A program made the translations under genes and the position numbers. Shown here one piece after another: positions 23,544 to 31,723 of a DNA stretch of 33,995 nt. Source of the stretch: Candidatus Thorarchaeota archaeon (GTDB lineage Archaea; Asgardarchaeota; Thorarchaeia; Thorarchaeales; Thorarchaeaceae); assembly GCA_016933575.1 (NCBI GenBank), contig JAFGAR010000172.1, forward strand, positions 1 to 33,995, given 5' to 3'. Each line of letters starts with the position of its first letter. Position 1 is the stretch's first letter. The notes beneath the pieces were generated by a model. The model worked only from the letters and a program-made list of their open reading frames with translations. It made no database searches and was not told the origin of the DNA.

Positions 23544-23879
23544 CTATGATCGATTCTTGACGATTAGATCTACAATCTCGATTAGTTTTTCATCAGTAAG
23601 ACTTGATGATCGAGTATCTAAAATCGATTTCAGTTCTTCTATTGTTGTTGGAGCAATATTCACTATCTGAACTGCTTGAGCCCTCGATATCTCATAGCCG
23701 CTGATTAATTTATCAACAACCTTTACTGAAACAGCAGGGGCCATTCTAGAGAAAGAAGTAGCATGTTCGAGGGTTATTGACTGCTGGAATGACAGTTCTC
23801 CTTCTTTTCCCCTCTGTGTCAATAGTTTTTTGACCTGTGGAAGGGTGATTTCCTCTTCGCTAATTATCTCCTTAGGCAT
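23544..23879 (-). CDS. rpoF: RNA polymerase subunit Rpo4/RpoF
   Basis: A 111-residue subunit that pairs with Rpo7 to form the polymerase stalk. An acidic N-terminal part with I-S-E-E-E-I-T-L-P-Q-V-K-K-L-L is followed by the HRDC-like helical domain ending with E-L-K-S-I-L and L-I-E-I-V-D-L-I. Length and sequence match archaeal Rpo4. Start at ATG 23879 follows the eL21 stop by 10 bases with G-G-T-G-like bases upstream; the frame open to 23918 overlaps eL21 and is rejected. Confidence 0.93.
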   Translation of the reverse strand: MPKEIISEEEITLPQVKKLLTQRGKEGELSFQQSITLEHATSFSRMAPAVSVKVVDKLISGYEISRAQAVQIVNIAPTTIEELKSILDTRSSSLTDEKLIEIVDLIVKNRS

Positions 23880-23889
23880 AATACACCAC

Positions 23890-24186
23890 TCAACCTCTAC
23901 TTGGCCGGAGATGCTCACGTCTAACGATAAGGGTTCTTGTAGCTTTGTCTAGGCCGACATCCACAATAATTGCTCGTCCACGTAATCCTTTGACTACTCC
24001 AGTTTTTCCATGATATCGTTTATGTGGCATTCCTTTATGGAATCCAGAATCAATCACAATATCCACACTCTGGCCTATATCATAGTCAACAAGTACATTG
24101 CTGGGAGAGTTCAACCCCTTTTCACGAACCCTCTTGCTCATCAGCCCACGTGTGCGGGCTCGGTATCCATGACTCTTCTTGACCAT
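23890..24186 (-). CDS. rpl21e: 50S ribosomal protein eL21
   Basis: A 98-residue ribosomal protein with the family pattern S-H-G-Y-R-A-R-T-R near the start, V-D-I-V-I-D-S-G-F-H-K-G-M-P-H-K-R-Y-H-G-K-T-G-V-V, and an R-E-H-L-R-P tail. Start follows G-T-A-G-T-G-A-like bases. A TATA-like CCTTAAGT lies about 90 bases upstream on the minus strand. It leads the eL21-rpoF cluster. Confidence 0.95.
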   Translation of the reverse strand: MVKKSHGYRARTRGLMSKRVREKGLNSPSNVLVDYDIGQSVDIVIDSGFHKGMPHKRYHGKTGVVKGLRGRAIIVDVGLDKATRTLIVRREHLRPSRG

Positions 24187-24315
24187 AAGACATCACTACA
24201 TATTTTTCTCTCTTAGTGCTCTGCCTAGACTAAACAGCACCTGAGGTCCAGCATGACCTCTTGGGTCACCACTTAAGGATTTCGCAACAGTCACAATTAA
24301 TATCAATCATCAGAC

Positions 24316-25683
24316 CTACTGCGAATCTTCACTATAGATGGCTGTAACATTCAATTCGGTGCAGACACAGGGTGTACCAAGTTTCTCTGCTACAGATGGC
24401 TTAGTTCTCCCCTCATCTCCAGAGATTAACTCCTTGATATACGTCCCACCCTGTACCTTGAAAAACGCCTCAAGTAACTCTTCTTTGTACCCTTTGAAGA
24501 TGATCTCGTGGATCTGCTTCTTTCTTACAAGGTCACTTCTTCGGTGTGAAACGCGATTTGGAGTTCTTTGCTCAATCTCAATGCCTGTGAGTTCCTTTTG
24601 AGCTCTGGTCAACAACTCATCCTCAACAATACTTTCTGTTCTGATTAAGGCCTTGTATTCCTTCACATTACTTGAAGCATCGTATTTTAGTTTCTGAAGA
24701 TGCTGTCTATCAGTCATCTTGAGGTCGTGAACCTCTATCTTACCTCTGGCATAATCATTGATTTTCCGGGCGAGTTCTTCGAGGTCAAGATGCCTCACTC
24801 TTGGTTCAGAAATCTCGACAACAAAGGGTCTTCCATCACCAAGCATCAGAACATCAACATCTTCTCTTCCAGCTGCATGAAACTTGAATCTAGTTCCATT
24901 CACCAGTTGCTGCGACGGTATTCCAACATATTCTGATATTGAGTCTTGATATCTCCGTCCAGTTCCTTCGCACTCAGGACAACCTTTTCCCTTGCATTTC
25001 TTACAGTCCCATCTGCTCTGTGGGATACCTCTCTCAAGTTTACAATACCTACCAAAGATGAATAGTGGATTGACTTGTAATTTCAGCTCATCCTTGTCCA
25101 TTGCATAGACGTAGACAATATCCGGTTTATCAAAGTCAACCTCCTTACCCAGGAGACTGTGCAAATGTATCCCAAGCTCCCGATTGAAATGTGATTTCAG
25201 TGTTTCCGAATGCAGTAAGGAGTACATGGCATTTAGTTCGTCTTGATGTTCAACCAACGTTGGCGGTGGAACCGAGCCCACAAGGAATGTGTCAAATTCG
25301 ATGTCATGGGAGAGTTCTACTATTCTCTCTGCAATATGTGGTATCCTATCAAAAAATGAATCTAATCCAGGCGCAGCACAGAGATAGCAAGTACTTCGTG
25401 TTTCAAATTCAATAGCATTCTTAGTAGCGATTTCCTTTGCAGGAGTGAACATCCCATTTTCTGCTAGGAGTCTGATATCCCTCATGCCCTGTTCCTTATT
25501 TCCTGACCTTAGATTACCATCTGCCATCATGGTCAATGTTAGCTTGATGGAATGTCCTCGGTCCTTATTGGAAGTCCCTGTACCTAGCCAGGCAAATTGA
25601 CGCCCTAGGCAACGATCACAGAGTACATGTATATTGAGCATTTTGACTGCTATCTCTAACAGTGTACTCTCTTCAGAATTCAT
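24316..25683 (-). CDS. pus10: tRNA pseudouridine synthase Pus10
   Basis: A 455-residue enzyme making pseudouridine 54 and/or 55 in archaeal tRNA. Zinc ligands C22, C25, C99 and C102 lie in the N-terminal accessory domain, followed by a THUMP-like region. A second cysteine cluster C-K-K-C-K-G-K-G-C-P-E-C (227-238) is present. The catalytic aspartate is D275 in G-R-E-D-V-D, followed by G-D-G-R-P-F-V-V-E. Length is near the family's. It sits 39 bases after the geranylgeranyl reductase stop and upstream of eL21. Confidence 0.95.
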   Translation of the reverse strand: MNSEESTLLEIAVKMLNIHVLCDRCLGRQFAWLGTGTSNKDRGHSIKLTLTMMADGNLRSGNKEQGMRDIRLLAENGMFTPAKEIATKNAIEFETRSTCYLCAAPGLDSFFDRIPHIAERIVELSHDIEFDTFLVGSVPPPTLVEHQDELNAMYSLLHSETLKSHFNRELGIHLHSLLGKEVDFDKPDIVYVYAMDKDELKLQVNPLFIFGRYCKLERGIPQSRWDCKKCKGKGCPECEGTGRRYQDSISEYVGIPSQQLVNGTRFKFHAAGREDVDVLMLGDGRPFVVEISEPRVRHLDLEELARKINDYARGKIEVHDLKMTDRQHLQKLKYDASSNVKEYKALIRTESIVEDELLTRAQKELTGIEIEQRTPNRVSHRRSDLVRKKQIHEIIFKGYKEELLEAFFKVQGGTYIKELISGDEGRTKPSVAEKLGTPCVCTELNVTAIYSEDSQ

Positions 25684-25722
25684 GATTATCTTTGCCTCGG
25701 CTATCTCACAACTTTCGTTTAT

Positions 25723-26919
25723 TCATAAAAACGGATTGATGTACCTAATTGCTCGAATTCCGGCTAGTAACATCTGTGGGTTTCCAAGTAATTTCTTTAT
25801 CACCCTCCCCTGAAGGTCCATATCACCATCCCTTCGTATTGTGTCAAGAAGTCCATACTCGCCAGCATCTCTGATGATGGAATCGAGACCCTTGTCACTC
25901 AAGGAGGATATTGCTTTTTGAGCAAAATACATCATACGTAGTTCATCTAATACCAATGATCTCCATCGCTTCTCATACTGCTGAATCTGGCTTGCTTTGA
26001 TACCTGGAGCTAGCGCCTCTGCAATAGTTCTGCCAGCTACCCTAGATGTGATTCCCCCAAGGATTACACCCCCACCTGTCGTAGCCTTCACAATTCCTGC
26101 TGTATCTCCCACTACTATGATGTTACGATAAGTCATTCTAGGAATTGGCAAACCCACAATCACAACACCTCCCATAGAGCGGTCAATCTTTGCACCCTTC
26201 ATTCTTTCAGCTATAATTTTGTGGTGTTGCATCGCTGCATCAAGTCGCAGTCTCGATTTATTCTTACAAGCCAGACCGATTCTAGCTCGCCTCTCTCCTA
26301 TTGGAATGATCCATGCAAAAAATCCCGGTGCAATATTTCTCCCATAGAACATCTCGACAATATCTTCATCAATATCTACATTTGAAACCTCATACTGGAA
26401 TGCTGGATACTTGTTGGATTTTTCAATAGTGGGGATTCCTAAGCTTCCCGATAGACGACAACGATTTCCTTCAGCAATGACATATGCATATGCCTCTAGA
26501 TCTGTTGTATTTTCCCCTTGAACTCTAATCTTATGGGTCAAACCCTTACTGATGAACTCTCTCACTTTTGTTTTAGTCGTGATTTTCGCACCTAGATTCT
26601 CTGCCCTTGTAGCCAACCATGCATCAAACCTTCTTCTATCTACAACAAGAGCCTCTCGTCGTGCTCTCTCAATCATTATAGCATGGCCTGATGGTGAGAT
26701 AATTCTCGCTCCAGACACTGTGTTCTGGATAATATCTTCTGGCAGACTCAAGCCTAGTTGTTCCAATCCTGAAGTACTTAGAAGCCCCGCACAGTGATCG
26801 GGTTCGCCAACACGTTCATGTTCCTCTAATACTAGGACATCAAGACCTCTCTTGGCTATCTCTGTTGCTGCGAGGAGACCCGCTGGTCCTGCACCAATGA
26901 CAATAGCATCATGATCCAT
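25723..26919 (-). CDS. Geranylgeranyl reductase family flavoprotein
   Basis: A 398-residue FAD-dependent oxidoreductase that saturates archaeal isoprenoid lipid chains. The N-terminal dinucleotide motif V-I-G-A-G-P-A-G-L-L-A-A, the C-A-G-L motif near residue 40, W-I-I-P-I-G in the middle and a late V-V-G-D-T-A-G are typical. Alternative starts GTG 26949 and ATG 26931 lie upstream; TATA GTTAAAAAC near 26955 puts transcription start at about 26930, so 26919 or 26931 is used. It probably begins the transcript through Pus10 to HemK. Confidence 0.9.
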   Translation of the reverse strand: MDHDAIVIGAGPAGLLAATEIAKRGLDVLVLEEHERVGEPDHCAGLLSTSGLEQLGLSLPEDIIQNTVSGARIISPSGHAIMIERARREALVVDRRRFDAWLATRAENLGAKITTKTKVREFISKGLTHKIRVQGENTTDLEAYAYVIAEGNRCRLSGSLGIPTIEKSNKYPAFQYEVSNVDIDEDIVEMFYGRNIAPGFFAWIIPIGERRARIGLACKNKSRLRLDAAMQHHKIIAERMKGAKIDRSMGGVVIVGLPIPRMTYRNIIVVGDTAGIVKATTGGGVILGGITSRVAGRTIAEALAPGIKASQIQQYEKRWRSLVLDELRMMYFAQKAISSLSDKGLDSIIRDAGEYGLLDTIRRDGDMDLQGRVIKKLLGNPQMLLAGIRAIRYINPFL

Positions 26920-26950
26920 CGTTGTACCCATGAAATCATGTGAGGGCACG

Positions 26951-26962
26951 TTTTTAACTCTC
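26951..26962. promoter_or_regulatory. Divergent TATA region, ggr and pth2
   Basis: The sequence CGTTTTTAACTC reads GAGTTAAAAACG on the minus strand. It lies about 25-30 bases before the minus-strand ggr start and about 30 before the pth2 ATG at 26989, so it may serve either or both. Confidence 0.35.
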
Positions 26963-26988
26963 CCCTCAGATGAAGGATAAGAGCTCCT

Positions 26989-27360
26989 ATGACAAAAGAT
27001 GCGAATTTCAAGTACAAACAGGTCATAGTGGTACGGACCGATCTAGGTATGAGTAGAGGTAAGATTGCTGTACAGGTAGCTCATGGGTCCATCAGTGCTG
27101 CAGAGCGAGCACGTGTCACGACTCAAGAGGTCTGGCGCGCATGGCTCAACGAAGGGCAGAAGAAAGTTGCTGTCAAAGTTACTTCAGAGGAAGAGCTCTT
27201 TGAACTTCGGCATCAGGCGATCAATCATCATCTTCCCCATGCACTAATTCGTGATGCTGGAATGACAGAACTTCCTCCGGGCACAATTACAGTTCTTGGT
27301 ATCGGTCCCGCAAAAGCAGAGGATATTGATAAGGTCACAAAAGCGTTGAAGCTATTATAG
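26989..27360 (+). CDS. pth2: Peptidyl-tRNA hydrolase 2
   Basis: A 123-residue enzyme recycling peptidyl-tRNA. Family marks are K-Q-V-I-V-V-R-T-D-L-G-M-S-R-G-K-I-A-V-Q-V-A-H-G (9-33), the basic binding surface, K-V-A-V-K-V-x-S-E-E-E-L, and the C-terminal V-L-G-I-G-P-A. Length matches. The stop is 10 bases before truD, so the two are co-transcribed. Confidence 0.95.
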   Translation: MTKDANFKYKQVIVVRTDLGMSRGKIAVQVAHGSISAAERARVTTQEVWRAWLNEGQKKVAVKVTSEEELFELRHQAINHHLPHALIRDAGMTELPPGTITVLGIGPAKAEDIDKVTKALKLL

Positions 27361-27370
27361 AGGCCTGGGT

Positions 27371-28711
27371 ATGAAGGAAGGTCATTCTTTTGAAAGGTCA
27401 TTGGGCATGAATTACTACTCAACAGATTCTATTGGAATCGGCGGAAAGCTCAAGACAAGATATGAAGACTTCTTGGTTGAAGAAATAGACAAGACTCAGA
27501 TCTTACATGAGTTCAAGGACTGGCAAGAAACTCCCTCTACTGATTATGTGATTGATGGAAAAAAAGAACGATTTGTTACTCTCACCATGCAAAAGATGGG
27601 CCTTTCAACTCTGGATGCATCCACGATTGTTGCCTCAGCTCTAAGACTTCCAAGAAATTTAGTGACCTATGCAGGTCTCAAAGATAAGCGCGCAGTCACA
27701 GTCCAGAGGATATCACTACCATCTCATACAACCTCCAACCTTGGAAGCTTGAATTTATCGAGGATTGAACTTCGTGATCTAGTCTATTCCCGAAAACCAA
27801 TTCAGATTGGAGACCTCTGGGGAAACAGGTTCACAATTCTCTTACGTGATATTGCGGTTGACGATGCGACTGCATTGGAGGCGGCTCAAAGGATCCGCGA
27901 TAGCCCTCTATTCAATTATTTTGGCATTCAAAGGTTTGGATTAACACGACCAAATACCCATCTGGTAGGGAAAGCTCTTGTGAAGTGCAACTTCGAAGAA
28001 GCTGTGAGGATAATGCTATGTTCTATTGGTGAATACGATTCCGATGATCTCAGAGAAGCACGTGAGAAACTTACTGATGACCTGACACCCACTGAAAGCA
28101 TTATTGAAACGTTTCCAAAGGATTTGAGTTACGAAAGGAATGTTATGGAAGAACTACTCAAACATCCTACTGATTTTGAACGTGCTGTCCTCCGGATACA
28201 ACCACGAATTCTGACTCTTATGGTCCATGCCTTCCAGTCATATATCTTCAATCGTTTGCTCAGTAGGCGTGCTGAGAGTGGAATCTCCATTGTATACCCC
28301 ACCCCGGGTGATTTTCTCATTGAACTTGACAGGGCTCATTCAGGTCGTGACTCATGGTTATTCGTCACCGACAAATCTTTGGAGGAGCGCATTAATCAGG
28401 TCGAGTTGAGGGAATATGGACTAGCACTCCCTGTTCCTGGATATTCAACACGTCTTCCTCCATCATTACAGAGCGATGAACTAAAGAAATTCCTCAAGGA
28501 AGATGGTGTTACTCTGCAGGAATTCCGCAATTCTAAGATACGGGCTTTGGACTCAGCTGGAGGCCTTCATCTGGCTGCAATGATTGTGGATGATCTTGAG
28601 GCATCATATATTCAAGAGGGCCTGCGTGTCAGGTTTAGTCTACGTAAAGGGTCTTATGCAACTGTGGTTCTGAGAGAGTTAATGAAGAACCATCCAATGA
28701 ATAGGATATAG
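27371..28711 (+). CDS. truD: tRNA pseudouridine synthase D (TruD)
   Basis: A 446-residue enzyme making pseudouridine 13 in tRNA. Characteristic segments are G-I-G-G-K-L-K-T-R-Y-E-D-F-L-V-E-E-I near the start, catalytic D105 in G-L-K-D-K-R-A-V-T, and Y-F-G-I-Q-R-F-G. Start at 27371 rather than ATG 27407 is chosen because residues 10-20 resemble the family's L-G-M-x-Y-Y-x-T-D. Convergent with the KH-like zinc protein, 6 bases apart. Confidence 0.95.
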   Translation: MKEGHSFERSLGMNYYSTDSIGIGGKLKTRYEDFLVEEIDKTQILHEFKDWQETPSTDYVIDGKKERFVTLTMQKMGLSTLDASTIVASALRLPRNLVTYAGLKDKRAVTVQRISLPSHTTSNLGSLNLSRIELRDLVYSRKPIQIGDLWGNRFTILLRDIAVDDATALEAAQRIRDSPLFNYFGIQRFGLTRPNTHLVGKALVKCNFEEAVRIMLCSIGEYDSDDLREAREKLTDDLTPTESIIETFPKDLSYERNVMEELLKHPTDFERAVLRIQPRILTLMVHAFQSYIFNRLLSRRAESGISIVYPTPGDFLIELDRAHSGRDSWLFVTDKSLEERINQVELREYGLALPVPGYSTRLPPSLQSDELKKFLKEDGVTLQEFRNSKIRALDSAGGLHLAAMIVDDLEASYIQEGLRVRFSLRKGSYATVVLRELMKNHPMNRI

Positions 28712-28717
28712 GGCTCT

Positions 28718-29308
28718 CTAGCGCGGGTGTTTCTCGCCGAGTTCTTTGATACGAAGTTCGAATTCATCTTCGGGTTCTGACTCATCCCTTTCCGGTTTCC
28801 GTCTATCATCTTGATACTCAAAAAGCACTGATTCCGCCATGATTGCTGATACAATGACCCGCAATTCATCAGTACTGAACTTGATTCTCTCTCTATCCTC
28901 CTCTCGAAGCATGACGATACTCTCTTTTGTACCGTCTGGCGAATAGAGACTATTGACCCCAACTTCTATCGCCGGACTGATGAATTCTCTTACTACCTTC
29001 CTCAGCTTTACAGGTCCCTCGATGACCATCACTTCACCGAATTGCTCAGTTATCTCTTCAATGAGTGCTGATTCTGCAAGTAAGAACTCCTTACCAGACT
29101 TCTTAACAACGAGGATTATTCGACCCTTTGCTTTTGCCGCCCTCTGAAGAGTTAGATTTTCTAAATTTGGATATTCTTTCTCTTTCTCTAAAATCCACTT
29201 GCTAAATTCAATGTCGAATTTCGTTATCTCTCCCCGATCAAGTTTAGCTTGACAATTAGGACATAACATATCTGATTCCAAGTCAAAGTTACAGACCGGT
29301 AGTCGCAT
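28718..29308 (-). CDS. KH-like zinc protein (archaeal NusA-related family)
   Basis: A 196-residue protein with a small cysteine cluster (C6, C16, C19) and a C-P-N-C-Q-A-K-L pattern, then a long helix and KH-like strands R-I-I-L-V-V and V-M-V-I-E-G. This recalls an archaeal family with P-V-C-D-F-D, L-C-P-K-C and NusA-type KH domains thought to act in transcription. The GxxG loop is not obvious, so RNA binding is not certain. A highly acidic and basic tail ends the protein. GAGGAAG precedes ATG 29308. Confidence 0.65.
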   Translation of the reverse strand: MRLPVCNFDLESDMLCPNCQAKLDRGEITKFDIEFSKWILEKEKEYPNLENLTLQRAAKAKGRIILVVKKSGKEFLLAESALIEEITEQFGEVMVIEGPVKLRKVVREFISPAIEVGVNSLYSPDGTKESIVMLREEDRERIKFSTDELRVIVSAIMAESVLFEYQDDRRKPERDESEPEDEFELRIKELGEKHPR

Positions 29309-29378
29309 TTGCTCTTCCTCGCTTGCTTCGAAGGTTCAGTAAAGACTGGACTTCGAGCGAGAACATAAAGGCATCTAT

Positions 29379-29717
29379 CTAACGTGAAAGTGTAATATCA
29401 ATAGTGGATACATTGAGTTCACTACCCTTGTCAGTCTGAACTGTGGTAGTGTCTATTTCGATATGTTTGACTACGAGATTCTCAATGAATCTGTGTCGTG
29501 TTATTTCGGCGACATCAACAGCTCGACTTATGAGCCGTCCTCTCGCTTTAATGACCACTTCACTTGCGCCTTTATTGAACAATGTGACACAGGCCAGTAC
29601 ATAGGACATGACATTTTTGTTACCCACTAGGATGCAGTCCATGCCATTGCTATCTTGCAGCTCTTTCTTTTCTGATTCCTTGCTGTTGGATTTTTTGCCA
29701 GTGTTATCCTCCGTCAC
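29379..29717 (-). CDS. albA: Alba-family DNA/RNA-binding protein
   Basis: A 112-residue chromatin protein. The core (about 26-112) shows I-L-V-G-N-K-N-V-M-S-Y-V-L-A, G-A-S-E-V-V-I-K-A-R-G-R-L-I-S-R-A-V-D-V-A-E, and a late beta-hairpin. The Lys in N-K-N-V is the acetylated or nucleic-acid-contacting Lys of the family. A 25-residue hydrophilic tail (start GTG 29717) is extra; ATG 29642 is the alternative start. Confidence 0.88.
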   Translation of the reverse strand: MTEDNTGKKSNSKESEKKELQDSNGMDCILVGNKNVMSYVLACVTLFNKGASEVVIKARGRLISRAVDVAEITRHRFIENLVVKHIEIDTTTVQTDKGSELNVSTIDITLSR

Positions 29718-29907
29718 CCGAAGTCTCTCCGCCTACTACTGGTACCGTTTGCCCTTGATAGTGTTCTTGTCTGATATAGATTTCGATTATCCGGCATTTG
29801 CACATATTATCCCGTAACCTCAAAAAAACCATTAATATTGAGTCTTTCCGACCTTGCAAACCTTTTTCTTGTCCAATCGACGAAGAGTGACTTGGAAGTA
29901 TCAATTC

Positions 29908-31173
29908 ATGGCGAAGCTTACATTTCTTGGCTCTTGTAGAGAGGTGGGTCGATCCGGTTTCTTTCTTGAAGAGAAGGATGAGAGCATCCTCATTGATTAT
30001 GGAGTCAAGTTCACAGACCCTCCATTGTTTCCTGATATGATTCCGACCGATAATTTACAAGGAATCGCCCTTACACATGCCCATCTCGATCATTCTGGAG
30101 GGATTCCTATCATTCTCAAGGAGACCGAGGCATCTCTTTTCTGCACTCCAGCGACACGAGACCTTAGCATTCTTCTTCTCAAAGACATGTACAAGATATC
30201 CCGTACCCGCTTACCCTTCTCTCTCAAAGATATTGCATTAGTTCGAAGACAGTACCAAGCTACCGCTTATGAAGAAACAATGCCTATGGGTATGCACTTT
30301 GAGATGACTCTTTTTAATGCTGGTCATATCCCTGGCAGTGCGATGGTCTCAATCCGAGTGAATGGCAAACGTGTCCTTTTCACTGGAGATTTCAATGCGA
30401 CAGAGTCTCATCTGAATGCAGGCGCCCGAAAGAATCTTCCAAAGCATGATGTCGTTGTCACAGAGAGCACTTATGCCCGTAGAATCAATCCCCCACGTGA
30501 TACCACCGAGCAAGCTCTAATTGAGACCGTTATTGAAACAGTAGAGCGTGGAGGAACTGCATTAATCCCTGCCTTTGGTGTTGGAAGAAGTCAGGAGATA
30601 ATGTGCATCCTTGAAAAGAACAATCTACCTGCAAAATATCCTATCTATATTGACGGAATGGCAAGGGCTGTCAATGATATTCTGGTCAAGCATCCGCAAT
30701 ACCTTCAGAGCCCGCATGCCCTTCAGAAGGCAGTCGGGAGAGCTCGAATAATCAACGACAATCGCGACAGAACAAATGCAGTCAAGGGTGGTGGTGTCAT
30801 TATTTCACCAGCTGGAATGCTCAAGGGTGGCGCATCCCATCTCTATTTCAAAATGCTGTATGACGACCCAAAGAACTCGATCATCTTTGTAAGCTTTCAG
30901 ATACCCGGTACTCCTGGAGCAGAGCTTCTTGCAACGAAAAAGGTGGACGTGACAGGACGTACATTTGAAGTGAAAGCTGAAGTTCGACAACACCATCTAT
31001 CTTCGCATTCAGACTCTAGAGGTCTCTTAGACATGTTGCTGAAAATACCTGGTGAACCAGAGTTCTATCTAGTCCATGGAGAATCCGAATCTTGTGATGC
31101 TCTGGCTGAAAAGTTGGAGAAGAAGGGACGTAAAGCCCACGTTGCGGAAAGGAATGAAAAAATTGGATTCTAA
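29908..31173 (+). CDS. aCPSF2: aCPSF2 beta-CASP ribonuclease (KH-less)
   Basis: A 421-residue nuclease without KH domains, related to eukaryotic CPSF73 and bacterial RNase J. The zinc core has H57-A-H59-L-D61-H62, H-I-P-G-S, T-G-D-F-N-A; the beta-CASP part has E-S-T-Y-A, P-A-F-G-V-G-R-S-Q-E and S-S-H-S-D. Likely 5'-to-3' exo- and endoribonuclease in RNA decay. Start ATG 29908 is preferred over the upstream frame start at 29854. A TATA-like CATTAATATTG near 29830 lies upstream. The stop overlaps the eL38 stop by 4 bases. Confidence 0.95.
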   Translation: MAKLTFLGSCREVGRSGFFLEEKDESILIDYGVKFTDPPLFPDMIPTDNLQGIALTHAHLDHSGGIPIILKETEASLFCTPATRDLSILLLKDMYKISRTRLPFSLKDIALVRRQYQATAYEETMPMGMHFEMTLFNAGHIPGSAMVSIRVNGKRVLFTGDFNATESHLNAGARKNLPKHDVVVTESTYARRINPPRDTTEQALIETVIETVERGGTALIPAFGVGRSQEIMCILEKNNLPAKYPIYIDGMARAVNDILVKHPQYLQSPHALQKAVGRARIINDNRDRTNAVKGGGVIISPAGMLKGGASHLYFKMLYDDPKNSIIFVSFQIPGTPGAELLATKKVDVTGRTFEVKAEVRQHHLSSHSDSRGLLDMLLKIPGEPEFYLVHGESESCDALAEKLEKKGRKAHVAERNEKIGF

Positions 31174-31385
31174 GCCTCGCCAGTCTCGGCTCTAGCCTCA
31201 ACAATCTGGCATTTCACATTCTGGAGAACTTCCTCAGCTTTCTGGGGTTCAAGGACAATAGTATAGAGGTACTTGTTTGTGCGGAGCTTCAGCTTGACAT
31301 GATCACTGCCTCTCTTAACTCGGCACTCCTCTGCATCCTCTGACATCTCGAGGAACTTTTTAACATCGGTAATTTGTTTTGGCAT
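31170..31385 (-). CDS. rpl38e: 50S ribosomal protein eL38
   Basis: A 71-residue large-subunit protein. It matches eukaryotic eL38: M-P-K-Q-I-T-D-V-K-K-F-L, then D-H-V-K-L-K-L-R-T-N-K-Y-L-Y-T-I-V and K-A-E-E-V. Start ATG 31385 fits the family (the frame is open to 31439). eL38 is absent from most euryarchaea and present in Asgard and some TACK archaea, so it is a strong taxonomic hint. It is convergent with aCPSF2 and its stop codon overlaps that gene's stop. Confidence 0.93.
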   Translation of the reverse strand: MPKQITDVKKFLEMSEDAEECRVKRGSDHVKLKLRTNKYLYTIVLEPQKAEEVLQNVKCQIVEARAETGEA

Positions 31386-31554
31386 TGAAATACCCCATTT
31401 GCTGTTGTTTGGTGGTGGGCCGGACGAGATTTGTTCCAAAGCAGGATTTCCCGCTCTTTTTGATCCGACACAATCAACTCGAGGTTTTTTATTCGAGTTA
31501 TAACTCTAACGCTGTTCACATAAAAAGGGAATATGGTTAGTAGACATAGCAATA

Positions 31555-31664
31555 TGGTGGGCCGGGGGCGACTTGAACGCCCGATTTCCGCCGGGTTCAA
31601 CTGAAAGGAAAGACTCCCATTCAATATGTGAAGGCGGCATCATGGCCGACTAGATCACCGGCCC
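31555..31664 (-). tRNA. tRNA-Val (CAC) with canonical intron
   Basis: Minus strand. Acceptor arms GGGCCGG and CCGGCCC pair fully. D-loop AGTCGGCCA, anticodon stem CCGCC/GGCGG, anticodon CAC in the loop TTCACA plus C38, T-arm GGGCG/TTCAAGT/CGCCC, variable AAATC, discriminator A and encoded CCA. A 33-base intron interrupts after A37, the standard archaeal position. D-stem pair 13-22 is T-T, acceptable in archaea. Confidence 0.95.
31594..31626 (-). other. Canonical tRNA intron at 37/38
   Basis: The 33-base intron gives a textbook bulge-helix-bulge: central helix TTCA with TGAA (4 bp), three-base bulges CAT and CCC, outer anticodon stem, and an intron hairpin with ATTGAA/TTCAGT and GGGA/TTCC pairs. 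Cleavage at CA|T and CC|C gives a 7-base anticodon loop TTCACAC. Confidence 0.92.
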
Positions 31665-31693
31665 TGTCCTAGAAAAGCCAAACGAGATTGTTT

Positions 31694-31702
31694 GTATTTA
31701 AG
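31694..31702 (-). promoter_or_regulatory. TATA box of tRNA-Val
   Basis: CTTAAATAC on the minus strand is centred about 34 bases before the tRNA-Val 5' end, matching the distance seen for tRNA-Phe. Confidence 0.55.
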
Positions 31703-31723
31703 AATGGCGGAGATGCAATCTAA

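Noticed and set aside
24187..24315. Possible tRNA or structured RNA upstream of eL21 (GACCTCTTGGGTCACC region)
   Set aside because: Short complementary arms exist but no cloverleaf, T-loop or acceptor pairing can be built.
29704..29904. Minus-strand 66-residue frame upstream of Alba
   Set aside because: It overlaps the Alba start region, has no family resemblance and covers promoters of two genes.
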